From NCBI GenBank assembly GCA_030760725.1, contig JASWHV010000008.1, positions 54,101,671-54,165,670 of the forward strand: DNA of 64,000 nucleotides. Direction: 5' to 3'. The notes beneath the pieces are model-generated. The model saw only the letters and a program-made list of their open reading frames with translations, ran no database searches and was not told the DNA's origin. The first letter of the stretch is position 1; every line of letters begins with the position of its first letter. The position numbers were made by a program, and so were the translations under genes. Positions 33,205 through 42,811 of the stretch are shown piece by piece. This DNA is from Neostapfia colusana (taxonomy: Eukaryota > Streptophyta > Magnoliopsida > Poales > Poaceae).

Positions 33205-34594
33205 CAGGACATGCTCAGGGAGCTGTCTACGATGAACTGCAGCAACAAGGCTTTGAGATCCAATAACAACCGAAACCGCAAGAACAAGGCAAACACTCCT
33301 TGACCATATTGATCCTATGTTTTGGGTAAAACTGTTTTGATTTGCGAAAAGGTGTGTGTGCTGAGTCAAACATGATGGGAAACCCTTTTATAGGAGTTTA
33401 CTAGCTTTGGTTAAACCACCGTTGTCACCAGGGATGTTTACGAGTCGGGTATGGTTTTTGCTTTATGCTTCGCTGAGTCCATGGGATTGGGAAGCGAGAT
33501 AGATGTGTCTAGCTAACTGCACTCGTAATGATAATGAGAAACTGATGATGTTAATGAACATGGATTGGAGGGAGACCTAGGCAAGCCTGGGTTTGTGAAT
33601 GAGGTAGCATGAGATGGTGGTTTACTTGCCGTAGATCTAAGGACCGGTTCATGCATGCACATGCCAGGATAACAGTGCCACCACACGGCCAAGTATGGGT
33701 GCGGCTTAGCTGAGTAATTAGGTAAGTTGCTAGAGCATTATGGACTGTGGAAAGCGCGGGGAATGGGAGTCGAGTGAGGACTGCCCTGGGAACTGCATGG
33801 CACAAGAGGGGGCCCGTGGGTGGGAGAATTGGAGATTCTAGCCTGTCGGTGAAACCTTAGTGAGTCCATACATCTAGTAGCCCCTTTGTAAAGGCTATTT
33901 TGTGATCTCTTGACCATACACTGACAGTTGTGTACTGGTATAATGGAGGTTCTGCAGTCGCCAACGGGTGACGAAATCACAAACTTGTGGGTAAAGAGGT
34001 GCAAACTCTGCAGGGTTCTTAAAAACTATCATGATAGCCGAGCTTACGGTCATGAGCGCCTGGCCAACTGCCATGATTAGTTGGGATGGTTATTGGGATG
34101 GGTTCTTGGTTATGGTTATTGATTATGGTTATGGTTATGGTTTGGTTTTGGGACTGTTGAGTCCGGGTGATAAGATGGTTGCATGACTGTTGAGTCATGG
34201 CAACGAGATTGGTCTCGGTGTGAAACGAAGTTATTTATGAGATAAGATGGTAGCGAATACGAGAAGGTATTCATGAGATGGTAGCGAATACGAGGAGGTA
34301 TTCGTGAGCAAGAATAAAGTTGGTTACTGTTCGGATGGAACATGGAAAGTGATGGAGGTTTGTTGGTAATTTAATACATGTTGGGATTACATTCATCTAA
34401 AGTTAAGTTGCTGTTTTATCATGGTTTTATAAATCTGCTTTTCTGCAAATGAGCCTTTTTATACCTACCTTGTTATGAGCTACATATCATGTTTTTCCCG
34501 CACTTGCTGAGTACATCATTGTACTCAAACTTGCATTATTATTTCATCATCAGCAGCAGGAGAAGACTACTATGAAGACCAAGTGGAGCATTAA
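33205..34594 (+). other. Candidate acidic LTR peptide (A1 3' LTR), damaged
   Basis: Exon 2 33205-33288 has GAA changed to TAA inside and the donor changed to AAG|GCAAAC. Exon 3 34560-34594 is open (GEDYYEDQVEH, TAA). Confidence 0.45.
34026..34037. other. Palindrome P2 (A1 3' LTR)
   Basis: CTATCATGATAG followed by CCGAGCTTACGG; P1 is CTCTGCAGGG upstream. Confidence 0.65.
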
Positions 34595-34862
34595 GGCGTG
34601 TGATCTGTTCTCAACCTTGCCTGTGGAGGGAGTAGAGATAGAGCCACTTCTGCTTAGATTTACTTCCGCATTAGAATAAAGACTTCCGTTGTGAGCATGA
34701 GTCCAAGACTCATGAGACGTTGTAATAAACTCTGTTATTTGTGGTTATATATATTCTGAATTCAGTTTTGTGGAACATATGTGTATGTGTGATAAACATC
34801 CTGGGCACACATATGCATTAGTTCTCGGTTCCGTGGTTTTCCACAGAATTGAGGGCGTCACA

Positions 34863-35351
34863 TGGACCCCCCTAGTCTAGCGTAGGCGTTTCCTAGAGGA
34901 GACCAACTGGCGTCATAGTACCCAACTGGGGGGGTCCGAGAGGCCCCCTGGCCTTTGGCAGGTACCTCAAGCATGACCGCCTTCGGCAGGATAGCAAATG
35001 CCGTCTAGGTATGAGAGTGGGAAAAGAGAGCCGAGTATACGATGAGCGTATACTGTCTCGAGCATGGGGAGGTGATCATGAAAATTAATGCGTAATTTAA
35101 ATGAACACATAAGAGAGCGAGGTAGGACAGGGTTCTTTACATTCATATATATCCATAGGAGGAAGACAGGTTGTACATGGAGGCAATGACCCACCCCATT
35201 GTGAAGGGGGGCAGGGCCTACGCGCTTAGGGTACGGGACCAGGCTAAGCTGGACGTAGTCCTGGACCACCCCCTGGGGCTTAGTTGCTCCAAGCGCTGCT
35301 CCTAGGCTCTATGGGGTCTTACAGAAAGAAAAAAACTGTCCTACTATTGCT
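34863..35351 (-). other. F 3' noncoding region, proximal part
   Basis: Starts with the A1 target duplication TGGAC. Contains a copy of the 67-bp repeat (about 35198-35265). No convincing frame; the minus-strand open stretch 34967-35269 shows no domain. Confidence 0.6.
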
Positions 35352-36510
35352 CTAAGGATAGAACTTACGGAGGTGTTCTATGTTCCAAGGGTTTGGGAGC
35401 TGGTCCCTGTCCTCGGTAGCAAGGCGCACGCACCAGGGGCGGCAAACTTTCTTGAATTGGAAGGGACCTTCCCAGCTGGGGGAGAGTTTGTTGGTCCCTT
35501 CTCGAGAAAGTATGCGTCGCAGCACCAGGTCACCTTCCTTGAGCTCCCGAGCACGCACGGACCTCTGGTGGTAGCGCTGGAGCGCCTGCCGGTACCGTGT
35601 GTTGCGGAGCGTTGCTTGCCATCTTGCCTCATCGACGAGGTTGATGTCCTCACGCCGTAGCTGGTCCTGCGTGGCTTTGTTGTAAGCCCGGACACGGGGG
35701 GACCCCATGGTGACCTCCGAGGGAAGCATGGTTTCAGCCCCGTACACCATGAAGAAGGATGTCTCCCCGGTGGCCTGGATCTGGGATGTCTGGCTAGCCC
35801 ACAGTGCGCACGGAAGCTCGTCCACCCACTTGGCACCATGCTTCTCCAAGATGGCATAGGTGCGAGTCTTGAGGCCCCGAAGGATCTCGGTGTTGGCTCT
35901 CTCGACTTCCCCGTTGCTCTTTTGATGAGCAACGGAGGCATAGCACACCTGGATGCCAAGGTCTTCGCAGTACTCTTGGAACGCTGAACTGGTGAATTGG
36001 GTCCCTTTTGTCAGTGATGATCCTGTTTGGGACCCCGAACCTGCAGACGATCAACTTGTTGAACTTGACTGCGGATTGCTTGTTGATGGTGATGACTGGT
36101 GCAGCTTCCAGCCACTTGGTGAACTTGTCGATGGCGACGTAGAGGTACCGGTATCCCCCGACGGCTCCGGGGAAGGGCCACAGGATGTCCAACCTCCATA
36201 CCGTGAACGGCCATGAGGGAGGGATCATCTGCAGCGTTTGCGCCGGTGTGTGGATCTTCTTGGCATGGAACTGGCACGCCTTGCATCTCTTGACCAGCTT
36301 GACGGCATCCAGGAGGGTTGTCAGCCAGTAGAAGCCATGCCGGAAGGCTTTACCGACCAGCATGCGGGATGATGCGTGGTTCCCGCACTCGCCTCCATGG
36401 ATCTCTGCGAGCAGGTCGCAGCCTTCCTCCTGGGTTATGCACCGCAATAGGATGTCGTTGGCGCCGCGCCTGTAGAGATCCCCTTCTACCAGCGTGTATC
36501 TCTTAGCCAT
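35352..36510 (-). pseudogene. pol: Integrase of F
   Basis: Zinc-binding region (HGGECGNHASSRML, CKACQFHAKK), core with WRLDILWPFPG (Asp), RIITDKRDPIHQF (Asp), and HQKSNGEVERANTEI (Glu), then YHQRSVRARELKEGDLVLRR. The frame shifts near 35960, between second Asp and Glu, where two overlapping frames meet. Ends at TAG/TAA before 35352. No chromodomain, as expected for Tat. Confidence 0.88.
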
Positions 36511-37346
36511 CCGCGCCTGGAGAAGGCTCCTTTGGGCACTGGGCCTCCAGTGGAGGCCTTCGTTGACAGGTCGTCGACGACGGTGTTGTCGGTGCGCGGG
36601 ACATTCCGCAGGTCCAAGGCTTCAAAGTCCTTCTCCAGCATCTGCACATGGAGCAGATAGGCAGCTAGTTGTGGGTCGTTGCAGGAGCATTCACCCTTGA
36701 CTTGCTTGATGATTAGCTGGGAGTCGCCCTTGACCAGCAACTGCCTTACACCGAGAGACGGCGCCATCTTCAGGCCAAAGATGAGAGCTTCATACTCGGC
36801 CATGTTGTTGGTTGCCTTGAAGTTGAGGCACACCATTTACTTGAACTGCTCCCCCGTCGGCGTGAGGAGCAGCACGCCGGCTATGGCCCCCTGCTTCCAC
36901 GAGGAGCCGTCGAAGTAGAGCGTCCAGTGGGGCTTGGTGAAGACCGGTGCTCGGGGCTCCGGTTCTCCGCCTTCGGGGCCCCCTTGGTTGGTTGGTGATG
37001 GCGTCCACTCGGCCACAAAGTCAGCCAGTGCTTGGCTCTTGACCGCATGACGTGGTAGGAAGTCCAGCTCGAACTCCGCCAGCTCCGCTGCCCACTTGGC
37101 GACGTTGCCGGTCGCGTTGGGGCTGTATAGGATGGTCCTCAGCGGGTAGTAGGTGACCACCGAGATCCAATGAGCTTGGATGTAGTGCCGGAGCTTCCTG
37201 GACGCCACGAGCACTGCATACAGCAGCTTATGTACCTCCAGGTACCTGGTCTTGGTGTCGTGGAGGCCTTCACTGATGTAGTAGACGGGCCTCTGGATGG
37301 TCCGAACCCTCCCTGGGGGATCCGGGGCATCTTCCTCCATTGGCAT
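36486..37346 (-). pseudogene. pol: RNase H plus second (archaeal-type) RNase H of F
   Basis: The first part (RPVYYISEGLHDTKTRY, HAVKSQALADFVAEW) is the connection/RNase H region. The second part (TLYFDGSSWKQGAIAGVLL, NNMAEYEALIFGLKMA, VKGDSQLIIKQVKGE) is the additional RNase H that marks the Tat lineage. One in-frame TAA at 36837-36839 splits the second domain between GEQFK and MVCLNF. Confidence 0.85.
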
Positions 37347-37369
37347 CGGAACCTGGGACCTCCTGCCCT

Positions 37370-38694
37370 CTAGGTCCGGGGCAGCCTCCGGGGGCTGGGA
37401 CCCTGGGGCTTCTCGGCCGTCTTGGACCTCCGGGAGGTCGTATTGGACCTTCGGGAGGTCATCTTGGACCTTCGGAAGGTCGTCTTGGACCTTCGGGGGT
37501 CGTCTTGGATCTCCGGGAGGTCGTCTTGGACCTTCGGGGGGTCGTCTTGGACCTCCGGGAGGTCGTCTGCGGTCTCTGGGGCCTGGGCCTCAGAGATCTC
37601 CTGACTGTCGGGGCCTCCCATGGGGTCCGGACAGCCTCGGTGCTTGACTTCTGCTGCTGGAGCTGGTTGTAGTGTCGAGGAGTCCAGCCGCTCCACGACT
37701 GGGACCATGCTCACCACTTCTGTCATCGCCACGATGTAGAGCGGTAGGTGCTCACCGGGCTCAGGGGCTACCATGATGGGCAGCGTCGTTGGGAGCTGCT
37801 TCAACTCTTGGAATGCTTCTTCTGCTTCTTCGGTCCAAATGAATGGACTGGCTTTGTGCAGGATCTTGAAGAAGGGAAGATCCCGCTCAGCTAGCCTTGG
37901 TATGAACCGACTGAGCGTAGCTACACATCCCGTGAGCTTCTGGACATCCTTGATGCGAGCCGGGGGCCGCATTAGCTCGATGGCCTTGATCTTCTCTGGG
38001 TTGGCCTCGATCCCTCGGTGTGAGACCAAGAATCCAAGGAGCTTTCCAGAGGATACATCGAACAAACATTTGTCGGGGTTTAGTTTAGTGCGCGTGGAGC
38101 GCAACTTGTCAAAGACTAGAGCTAGGTTATCTAACAAGAATGCGCTCTGTCTGACTTTGACAACAATGTCATCGACATACACCTCTACCAAGTCTCGGAT
38201 TAGCTCTCCAAATGTTTTATGCATTACGTGTACGAAAGTAGGGAGAGCATTTTTCAGACCATAAGGCATGGAGACATAACAATACCATCTACAGTTATAA
38301 AAGCAGTGTGTTCTTCATCTTCTCTAGACATTGGTATTTGGTGGAAGTTTGAGTAGGCGTCTAGGAAGCATAACATATCACAGATTGATGTAGAGTCTAC
38401 AATTTGATCTATTCTAGGGAGAGGGAATGGATCTTTTGGGCATGCCTTATTGAAACTGGTGTAGTCGATGCACATCCGGAGCTTCCCGCCGGCCTTTGGG
38501 ACGACAACAGGGTTTGCCAACCACCGGGGATGGTGGACCTCCCGTATGAAGCCAGCATCAAGCAGCTTCTTGATCTCTTCACGGATGAAGTTATGCCGCT
38601 CGATGGACTGCTTCCGGGGCTTCTGCTGGATCGGCCGAGCGTTGGGGAAGATATTCAGATGGTGCTCAATCACCTCCCTAGGGATCCCGGGCAT
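37370..38694 (-). pseudogene. pol: Reverse transcriptase of F
   Basis: EEIKKLLDAGFIREVHHPRW, KLRMCIDYTSFNKACPKD and the catalytic VEVYVDDIVVK. A frameshift near 38262 falls in the PYGLKNA motif. After the thumb region (LSRFIPRLAERDLPFFKIL) the frame runs into a repetitive acidic linker (37422-37568) before RNase H. Confidence 0.85.
37422..37568 (-). repeat. 21-bp minisatellite inside F pol
   Basis: Seven tandem units of TTGGACCTTCGGGAGGTCGTC (one 20 bp, the rest 21 bp). In the coding frame they give a heptad DDLPEVQ repeat. The 20-bp unit shifts the frame to an Arg/Ser/Thr-rich reading. It lies between RT and RNase H. Confidence 0.85.
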
Positions 38695-38793
38695 CTCTGA
38701 CGGTTGCCAAGCAAATACGTCGATGTTGTCCCGGGGGAAGGTGATGAGCGTGCTTTCCTATTTGCTGTCCAGGCCCTCGGCTATGCGGTTGGT

Positions 38794-39477
38794 CTAGGCA
38801 GCCTCAGAGCCGACTTGGATGACCTTCAGGGGGACGTTGCCTTCATCGTAGGGTTGCACTCGGGGTGCAGAGGTTGAGGCACGATGGCGTGCACTCGGAT
38901 GGAGCTGGCCCGGTTCTGCACCGCCAGGGGCAGGTGCTCGGGCTGCCGCAAGTGCTTGGAGCTTCTCCAAGGCTGACACTGCGGCAGTGCGGTCTCCACG
39001 GATCCTGAGGTTGCTGGTGGGTGTAGGCATCTTCAGGACCAGGTAGCCGTAGTGGGCTACCGCCATGAACCGGTACAGGGCCGGTCTGCCGATGATGGCG
39101 TTGAAGGGGAGATCGACCTCCGCCACGTCGAACAGAATGTATTCTGTCCGGTAGTTGTCCGGAGCTCCAAAGGTCACCGGGAGGCTGATATTCCCATACG
39201 GGATGACTTTTCTCGGGCCTACTTCTGAGAACGCGCTCGACGGGGTGAGCTTGGCCATCAGGATCTGCAGCTTCTGGAAAGCTGCACGGCTGATGAGGTT
39301 GAGGCCGGCCCCGCCATCCACCAGTACGTGGTACATCCTCACGTTGGCGATGGTTGGAGCTACCAAGAGTGGTAGCTGTCCAGCTCCAGCCATGTTCTTG
39401 GGGCAGTCAGAGGCGTCAAAGCTGATGGGGGTCCCTACCCACTTGAGGTGTGGCGCTGCGCTTGGGGTAGGATCCAC
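38794..39477 (-). pseudogene. pol: Aspartic protease of F
   Basis: Catalytic motif VLVDGGAGLNLIS (Tat elements use DGG/DTG variants here), then FNAIIGRPALYRFMAV. The frame is open for 227 codons and ends TAG at 38794. It is separated from gag by a frame change near 39470. Confidence 0.82.
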
Positions 39478-41287
39478 CCACGCTCACTGCTCGGCGCAGG
39501 GTCTTGACTGCGTTCCGGGATGAGGGGTCCGAGGACCTGCCGTAGATGACGTGGAGCGCCTTCTGGTGCTCATCTTCACCGGAGCTAGAGTCCCCATGGT
39601 TGTGGACCGCCTTCACGGTGCGCCAGGGCTCCTGGTACTCCATCCGCTGGTCGCCATTGCCCCGGGAGTCGACCTTCTGCTTGCCCTCCCTCTGGTGGAA
39701 GGGAGCACCATCTGTGCGCAGTTACTTCCCCTCGCGGAAGCGCTCCGCGAGCTTCTTGATCTCCCGGCACTCACCAGCAGTGTGGCTCCTGGTGTTGTGT
39801 ACCCGGCACGGCTCACTACGGTCTCCCTTGTCAGGTGACTGTCATGGCCTCTTGTTGGGGCATGGCCCCCGAGCTCCGCCGGGTGCTGCGGTTGCAGCAA
39901 CGGGAGCTCCGGCCGGCGGCTTGATCTTGCCACTGCCTTTCTTCTTGATCTTCTTGCTGCTCCCCTGAGGTGCAGCGGTAGCTCCGGGCTTCCCTCCTGC
40001 TTCGGAGGCTGGCTGTGAGTGCCAGTTGCACCCTTCTGCTGTTCTGGCGCACTTGTCCGCCAGGCTGAAGAGCTCCGAGACATCGCACATCTCCCTGGTG
40101 GCCAACTTCTCGAGCATCTTCTCGTCCCGCACACCCTGTCGGAATGCAACCACCACTGATTCATTCTGGATGTGGGGGATGGTGTTGCACACCTGGGAGA
40201 ACCGCTGGATGAAGGAGCACGGGGATTCTCCCGGTTGTTGTCGCACGGCGTGGAGGTCCAGCTCCGTGCTGGGACGCGTGTAGGAGCTGCCAAAGTTCGC
40301 CGTGAACTGTCAGCACAGCTCGCCCCAGGAGGTTATGGAACCTTGGGGGAGGTTCATGAGCCATGACCATGCTGGGCCGGTCAAGGCGACGGGGAAGTAG
40401 ATGGTCATGACGGCCTCATCCCCTCCTCCCGCAAGGATAGCAGTGGAGTAGATCTGCAGGAACTCTGCAGGGTTGACGCTCCCGTCGTACTTCTCCGGGA
40501 GGTGTGGCCGGAACTTGCGTGGCCACACTGTGAAGCGAAGGTGGGGCGCCAAGGCCGCACACCCCGCCCCTGCTGCTGCAGATCCTGGTGCCGCGAACCC
40601 TTGGTTCGCTGCTGGCACGGTGTACCCCGGCATGGGCAATGGTGCACCATGTACCGCGGGCGCCAACTGCAGGGCATATGGCTGCTGCATATGATGCGTG
40701 ACGTACGCCTGGGGCAGAGGTCGCATGGCGAACGTCTGTGGCCCAGGCTGAGTCGAGGCAGTTGACATGCTGTAGTTGGCCTCATGGTTGCAACGCCTTT
40801 CCCGCCGTCGCTCAATGGTCACGCGGGCATCCTCGCCCAAGTGACGTCGCTCCAGCTCTGACCTCAGGTCTGCCGTTGGGAGCCTGGTAGAGCGGGAGTC
40901 TGCTGTCTACCCGTCAACCGTTGGCGTGCGCGACAGCGACACATCTGGTTTACCGGGGCGTCGTCCCCGCCACAGCGGAGGGTTGACGGCAGCGACGACG
41001 AGGTGGTCGACGTTGCGGATCCATTGCTGGGTGGCCCTCTGGGGAGCGTCCACAGCAGGTGGATTGTGCAGGAGTGCTCGTGCTGCGGCTAGCGCACTCA
41101 CTTGAGTAGCACTCTGTGCTGCAGTAGATCTTAGGCTTGCAGGAGTCCGCGTTGCTGTAGTCCGACGTGGGCTCCCCACCTGTCCCGACACACTCCTCCC
41201 TGAGTGCGTCGAGACATAAGCCTCGCTGGTCATCGTTCGCTGGGAACGAGGGCGCGGAGAGCTTGCCGCCGAGGGAAGCTTCGTCAT
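39416..41287 (-). pseudogene. gag: gag of F
   Basis: ATG at 41287 (MTKLPSAASSPRPR) is 43 nt inside the primer site. TAG at 40907. The gag domain (PRKFRPHLPEKYDGSVNPAE, YFPVALTGPAWSWLMNLP) is at about 40350-40600. A Lys/Ala-rich linker follows (SSKKIKKKGSGKIKPP), and a CRVHNTRSHTAGECREIKK stretch resembles a modified knuckle. Stops at 40310 (TGA), 39842 (TGA) and 39724 (TAA). Confidence 0.8.
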
Positions 41288-41329
41288 CTTTGTTGGCGCA
41301 GACCCGCTGCGAGAGAGAAAATCCCCCTT

Positions 41330-41341
41330 CCTGGTGCGCCA
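41330..41341 (-). other. Primer binding site, F
   Basis: On the minus strand TGGCGCACCAGG starts 2 nt after the LTR. It is unlike the iMet site of the other elements; I cannot assign the tRNA. Confidence 0.7.
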
Positions 41342-41674
41342 AATGTCAAAGTGTAGCCGTCGACACTTCCCCCGGGCCTGCTCAGGGCAGCCCGCGGAGG
41401 TTCTTTTTCGGAGGGGCTAGTTCTCTTGGAGGGTCTCCTGAGTTGAAGGAGATGAAGGTGTATTTACACCGGGATTTTTACGTGGTTTGGGCCGCCGGAG
41501 CGTAAAACCCTACGTTCACGGGAGCTGAGTTGCTCGTTGTATTGCTTGGAGCTTAGAAGCGGAGTTCTAAGCTTGGTGATGAGCTAAGTTGCTAGAATGC
41601 CGAACCCACTAGAGTCCGAACCGGGGTCGAATGCCAAAGAATCTGAACCCCTTGTAACGTTGCCTACCTGAGCC

Positions 41675-41681
41675 TTTTATA
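41675..41681 (-). promoter_or_regulatory. TATA box, F 5' LTR
   Basis: TATAAAA on the minus strand (GAACTATAAAAGG), downstream of the U3 array. Confidence 0.65.
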
Positions 41682-42084
41682 GTTCAAGGCTCGGGTGGCT
41701 TACAAGGTGGGCCCCTGAGCCCGACAGGTGGCCCCGGGGTGATTTCCTGCCATCTACCATATCTTGCAGTGAATGCTGGTAGTTGTCTCTAGTAGTAGCT
41801 TCTTAGTTGTTGTCCTGTCGCGCCCTACCCGTGCCGCAAGCTAGGCGTAGTGGTTGATGATGGCAGGGACGGCAGGGCATGTCTTGTCGTTGTGTTTATT
41901 GGTCCACAGCCTCTGACACGGTGTGCCTGTCTTCACTGTGACGTGACTGGTCACAGCGTCTCCTGACAGGAGCATGCTCCGCGTCTCCGCGTCATGGGAA
42001 GGCGCGGGTCTTGAGTGTCTTGTACGGGCAAGGCGTGGCGTGCCTTTACTCCTGCTGCCTATCAAGTCGGGGTGGCAGCGCGGC

Positions 42085-42760
42085 TCTGCTGGCCACGTGG
42101 TAGGCCCGGAGCTCACCTCTAAGGAGAGGGAAGGTCCGGCCCCGCTGGACACGTGGCGCCTTCGGAGCTCACCCCTACGAAGGGGGCGAGGTCCGGCTCT
42201 TCTGGCCACGTGGCAGGCCCAGAGCTCTCCTCTGAGGAGAGGGGAGCCGCGGCCCTACTAGACGTGTAGCGCCTTCAGAGCTCACCCCTGCGGAGGGGGC
42301 GAGGTCCGGCTCTACCGGCCACGTGGCGGGCCCGGAGCTCACCTCTCAGGAGAGGGGAGGTCCGGCCCCGCTGGACACATGGCACCTTTGGAGCTCACCC
42401 CTGCGGAGGGGGCGAGGTCCGGCTCTGCCAGCCATGTGGCGGGCCCGGAGCTCACCTCTGAGGAGAGGGGAGGTCCGGCCCCGCTGGACACATGGCGCCT
42501 TCGGAGCTCACCCCTGCGGAGTGGGTGAGGTCCGGCTCTGCCGGCCACGTGGCCGGCCCGGAGCTCACCTCTGAGGAGAGGGGAGGTGCGATCCCGCTGG
42601 ACACATGACGCCTTCGGAGCTCACCCCTGCGGAGGGGGCGAGGTCCGGCTCTGCCGGCCACGTGGTGGGCCCGGAGCTCACCTCTGAGGAGAGGGGAGGT
42701 CCGGCCCCGCTGGACATGTGGCGCCTTCGGAGCTCACCAGTGGGGAGGGGGCGAGGTCCT
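42085..42760. repeat. U3 array of F 5' LTR, 113-bp dimers
   Basis: Twelve 56-57-bp units in strict alternation: one with CCACGTGGCGGGCCCGGAGC and CTCTGAGGAGAGG, the next with ACACATGGCGCCTTCGGAGC and CCCTGCGGAGGGGGCG, forming a 113-bp higher-order dimer. It reads in the same plus-strand direction as the Tekay-like arrays, so opposite relative to element transcription. Confidence 0.88.
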
Positions 42761-42811
42761 TAGGCGGTTTTGTCCTGTGCGCGGGGGTACCCGGTATTGA
42801 GGGTACCGACA

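Larger units (their letters stand above)
2697..34862 (+). mobile_element. Tekay/Del-like chromovirus A1, split by A2
   Basis: The two LTRs are 2697-5091 plus 26152-26816 (5') and 31782-34862 (3'). The primer site is 26820-26832, gag-pol 27260-31769 and the PPT 31768-31779. The target duplication TGGAC is perfect (2692-2696 and 34863-34867). LTR ends begin TGTGACACCCTCA and end TGAGGGCGTCACA. The lineage call rests on the iMet-type primer site, 3-kb LTRs, RT text (FIDDIMVYS) and the chromodomain-like tail. Coding is pseudogenic: the start codon is lost and there are two frameshifts and several stops. Confidence 0.93.
31782..34862 (+). repeat. A1 3' LTR (uninterrupted)
   Basis: 3081 bp, TGTGACACCCTCATTTC to GAATTGAGGGCGTCACA. 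The terminal 17 bases are nearly perfect inverted repeats. Between TATA (32708) and AATAAA (34724) lie about 2 kb holding the leader donor (32889), the candidate exons and the palindromes, so a single LTR looks like a full transcription unit. Confidence 0.95.
766..42811 (-). mobile_element. Tat-lineage (RIRE2/Retand-like) Ty3/gypsy element F, split by A1
   Basis: The element runs right to left: 5' LTR 41344-42811, primer site 41330-41341, gag, protease, RT, RNase H plus a second (archaeal-type) RNase H, integrase ending at 35352, a 3' noncoding region with tandem repeats, and a truncated 3' LTR at 766-1862. The extra RNase H and lack of a chromodomain place it in the Tat lineage. A1 (2697-34862) is inserted in the 3' noncoding region with a perfect 5-bp duplication. 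F itself interrupts the MULE; the flanks ACGACT and ACTCTGC overlap by only ACT, so its duplication is eroded. All domains carry stops or frameshifts. Confidence 0.88.
41344..42811 (-). repeat. F 5' LTR (complete)
   Basis: 1468 bp with plus-strand ends TGTC and GACA. In element orientation the U3 array comes first (42760-42085), then a TATAAAA box (41681-41675) and the R/U5 part. Flanked on the right by ACTCT of the MULE. Confidence 0.9.

Noticed and set aside
34967..35269. 100-codon minus-strand frame downstream of F integrase
   Set aside because: No domain, in the repeat-bearing 3' noncoding region.
35373..36216. Plus-strand frames across F pol (also 37297-37672, 38404-38797, 39155-39523, 39546-39968)
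   Set aside because: They are antisense shadows of minus-strand integrase, RT, protease and gag.
42085..42760. Regularly spaced palindromic repeats that could suggest a CRISPR array
   Set aside because: The repeats are tandem, without unique spacers, and lie in plant LTRs.
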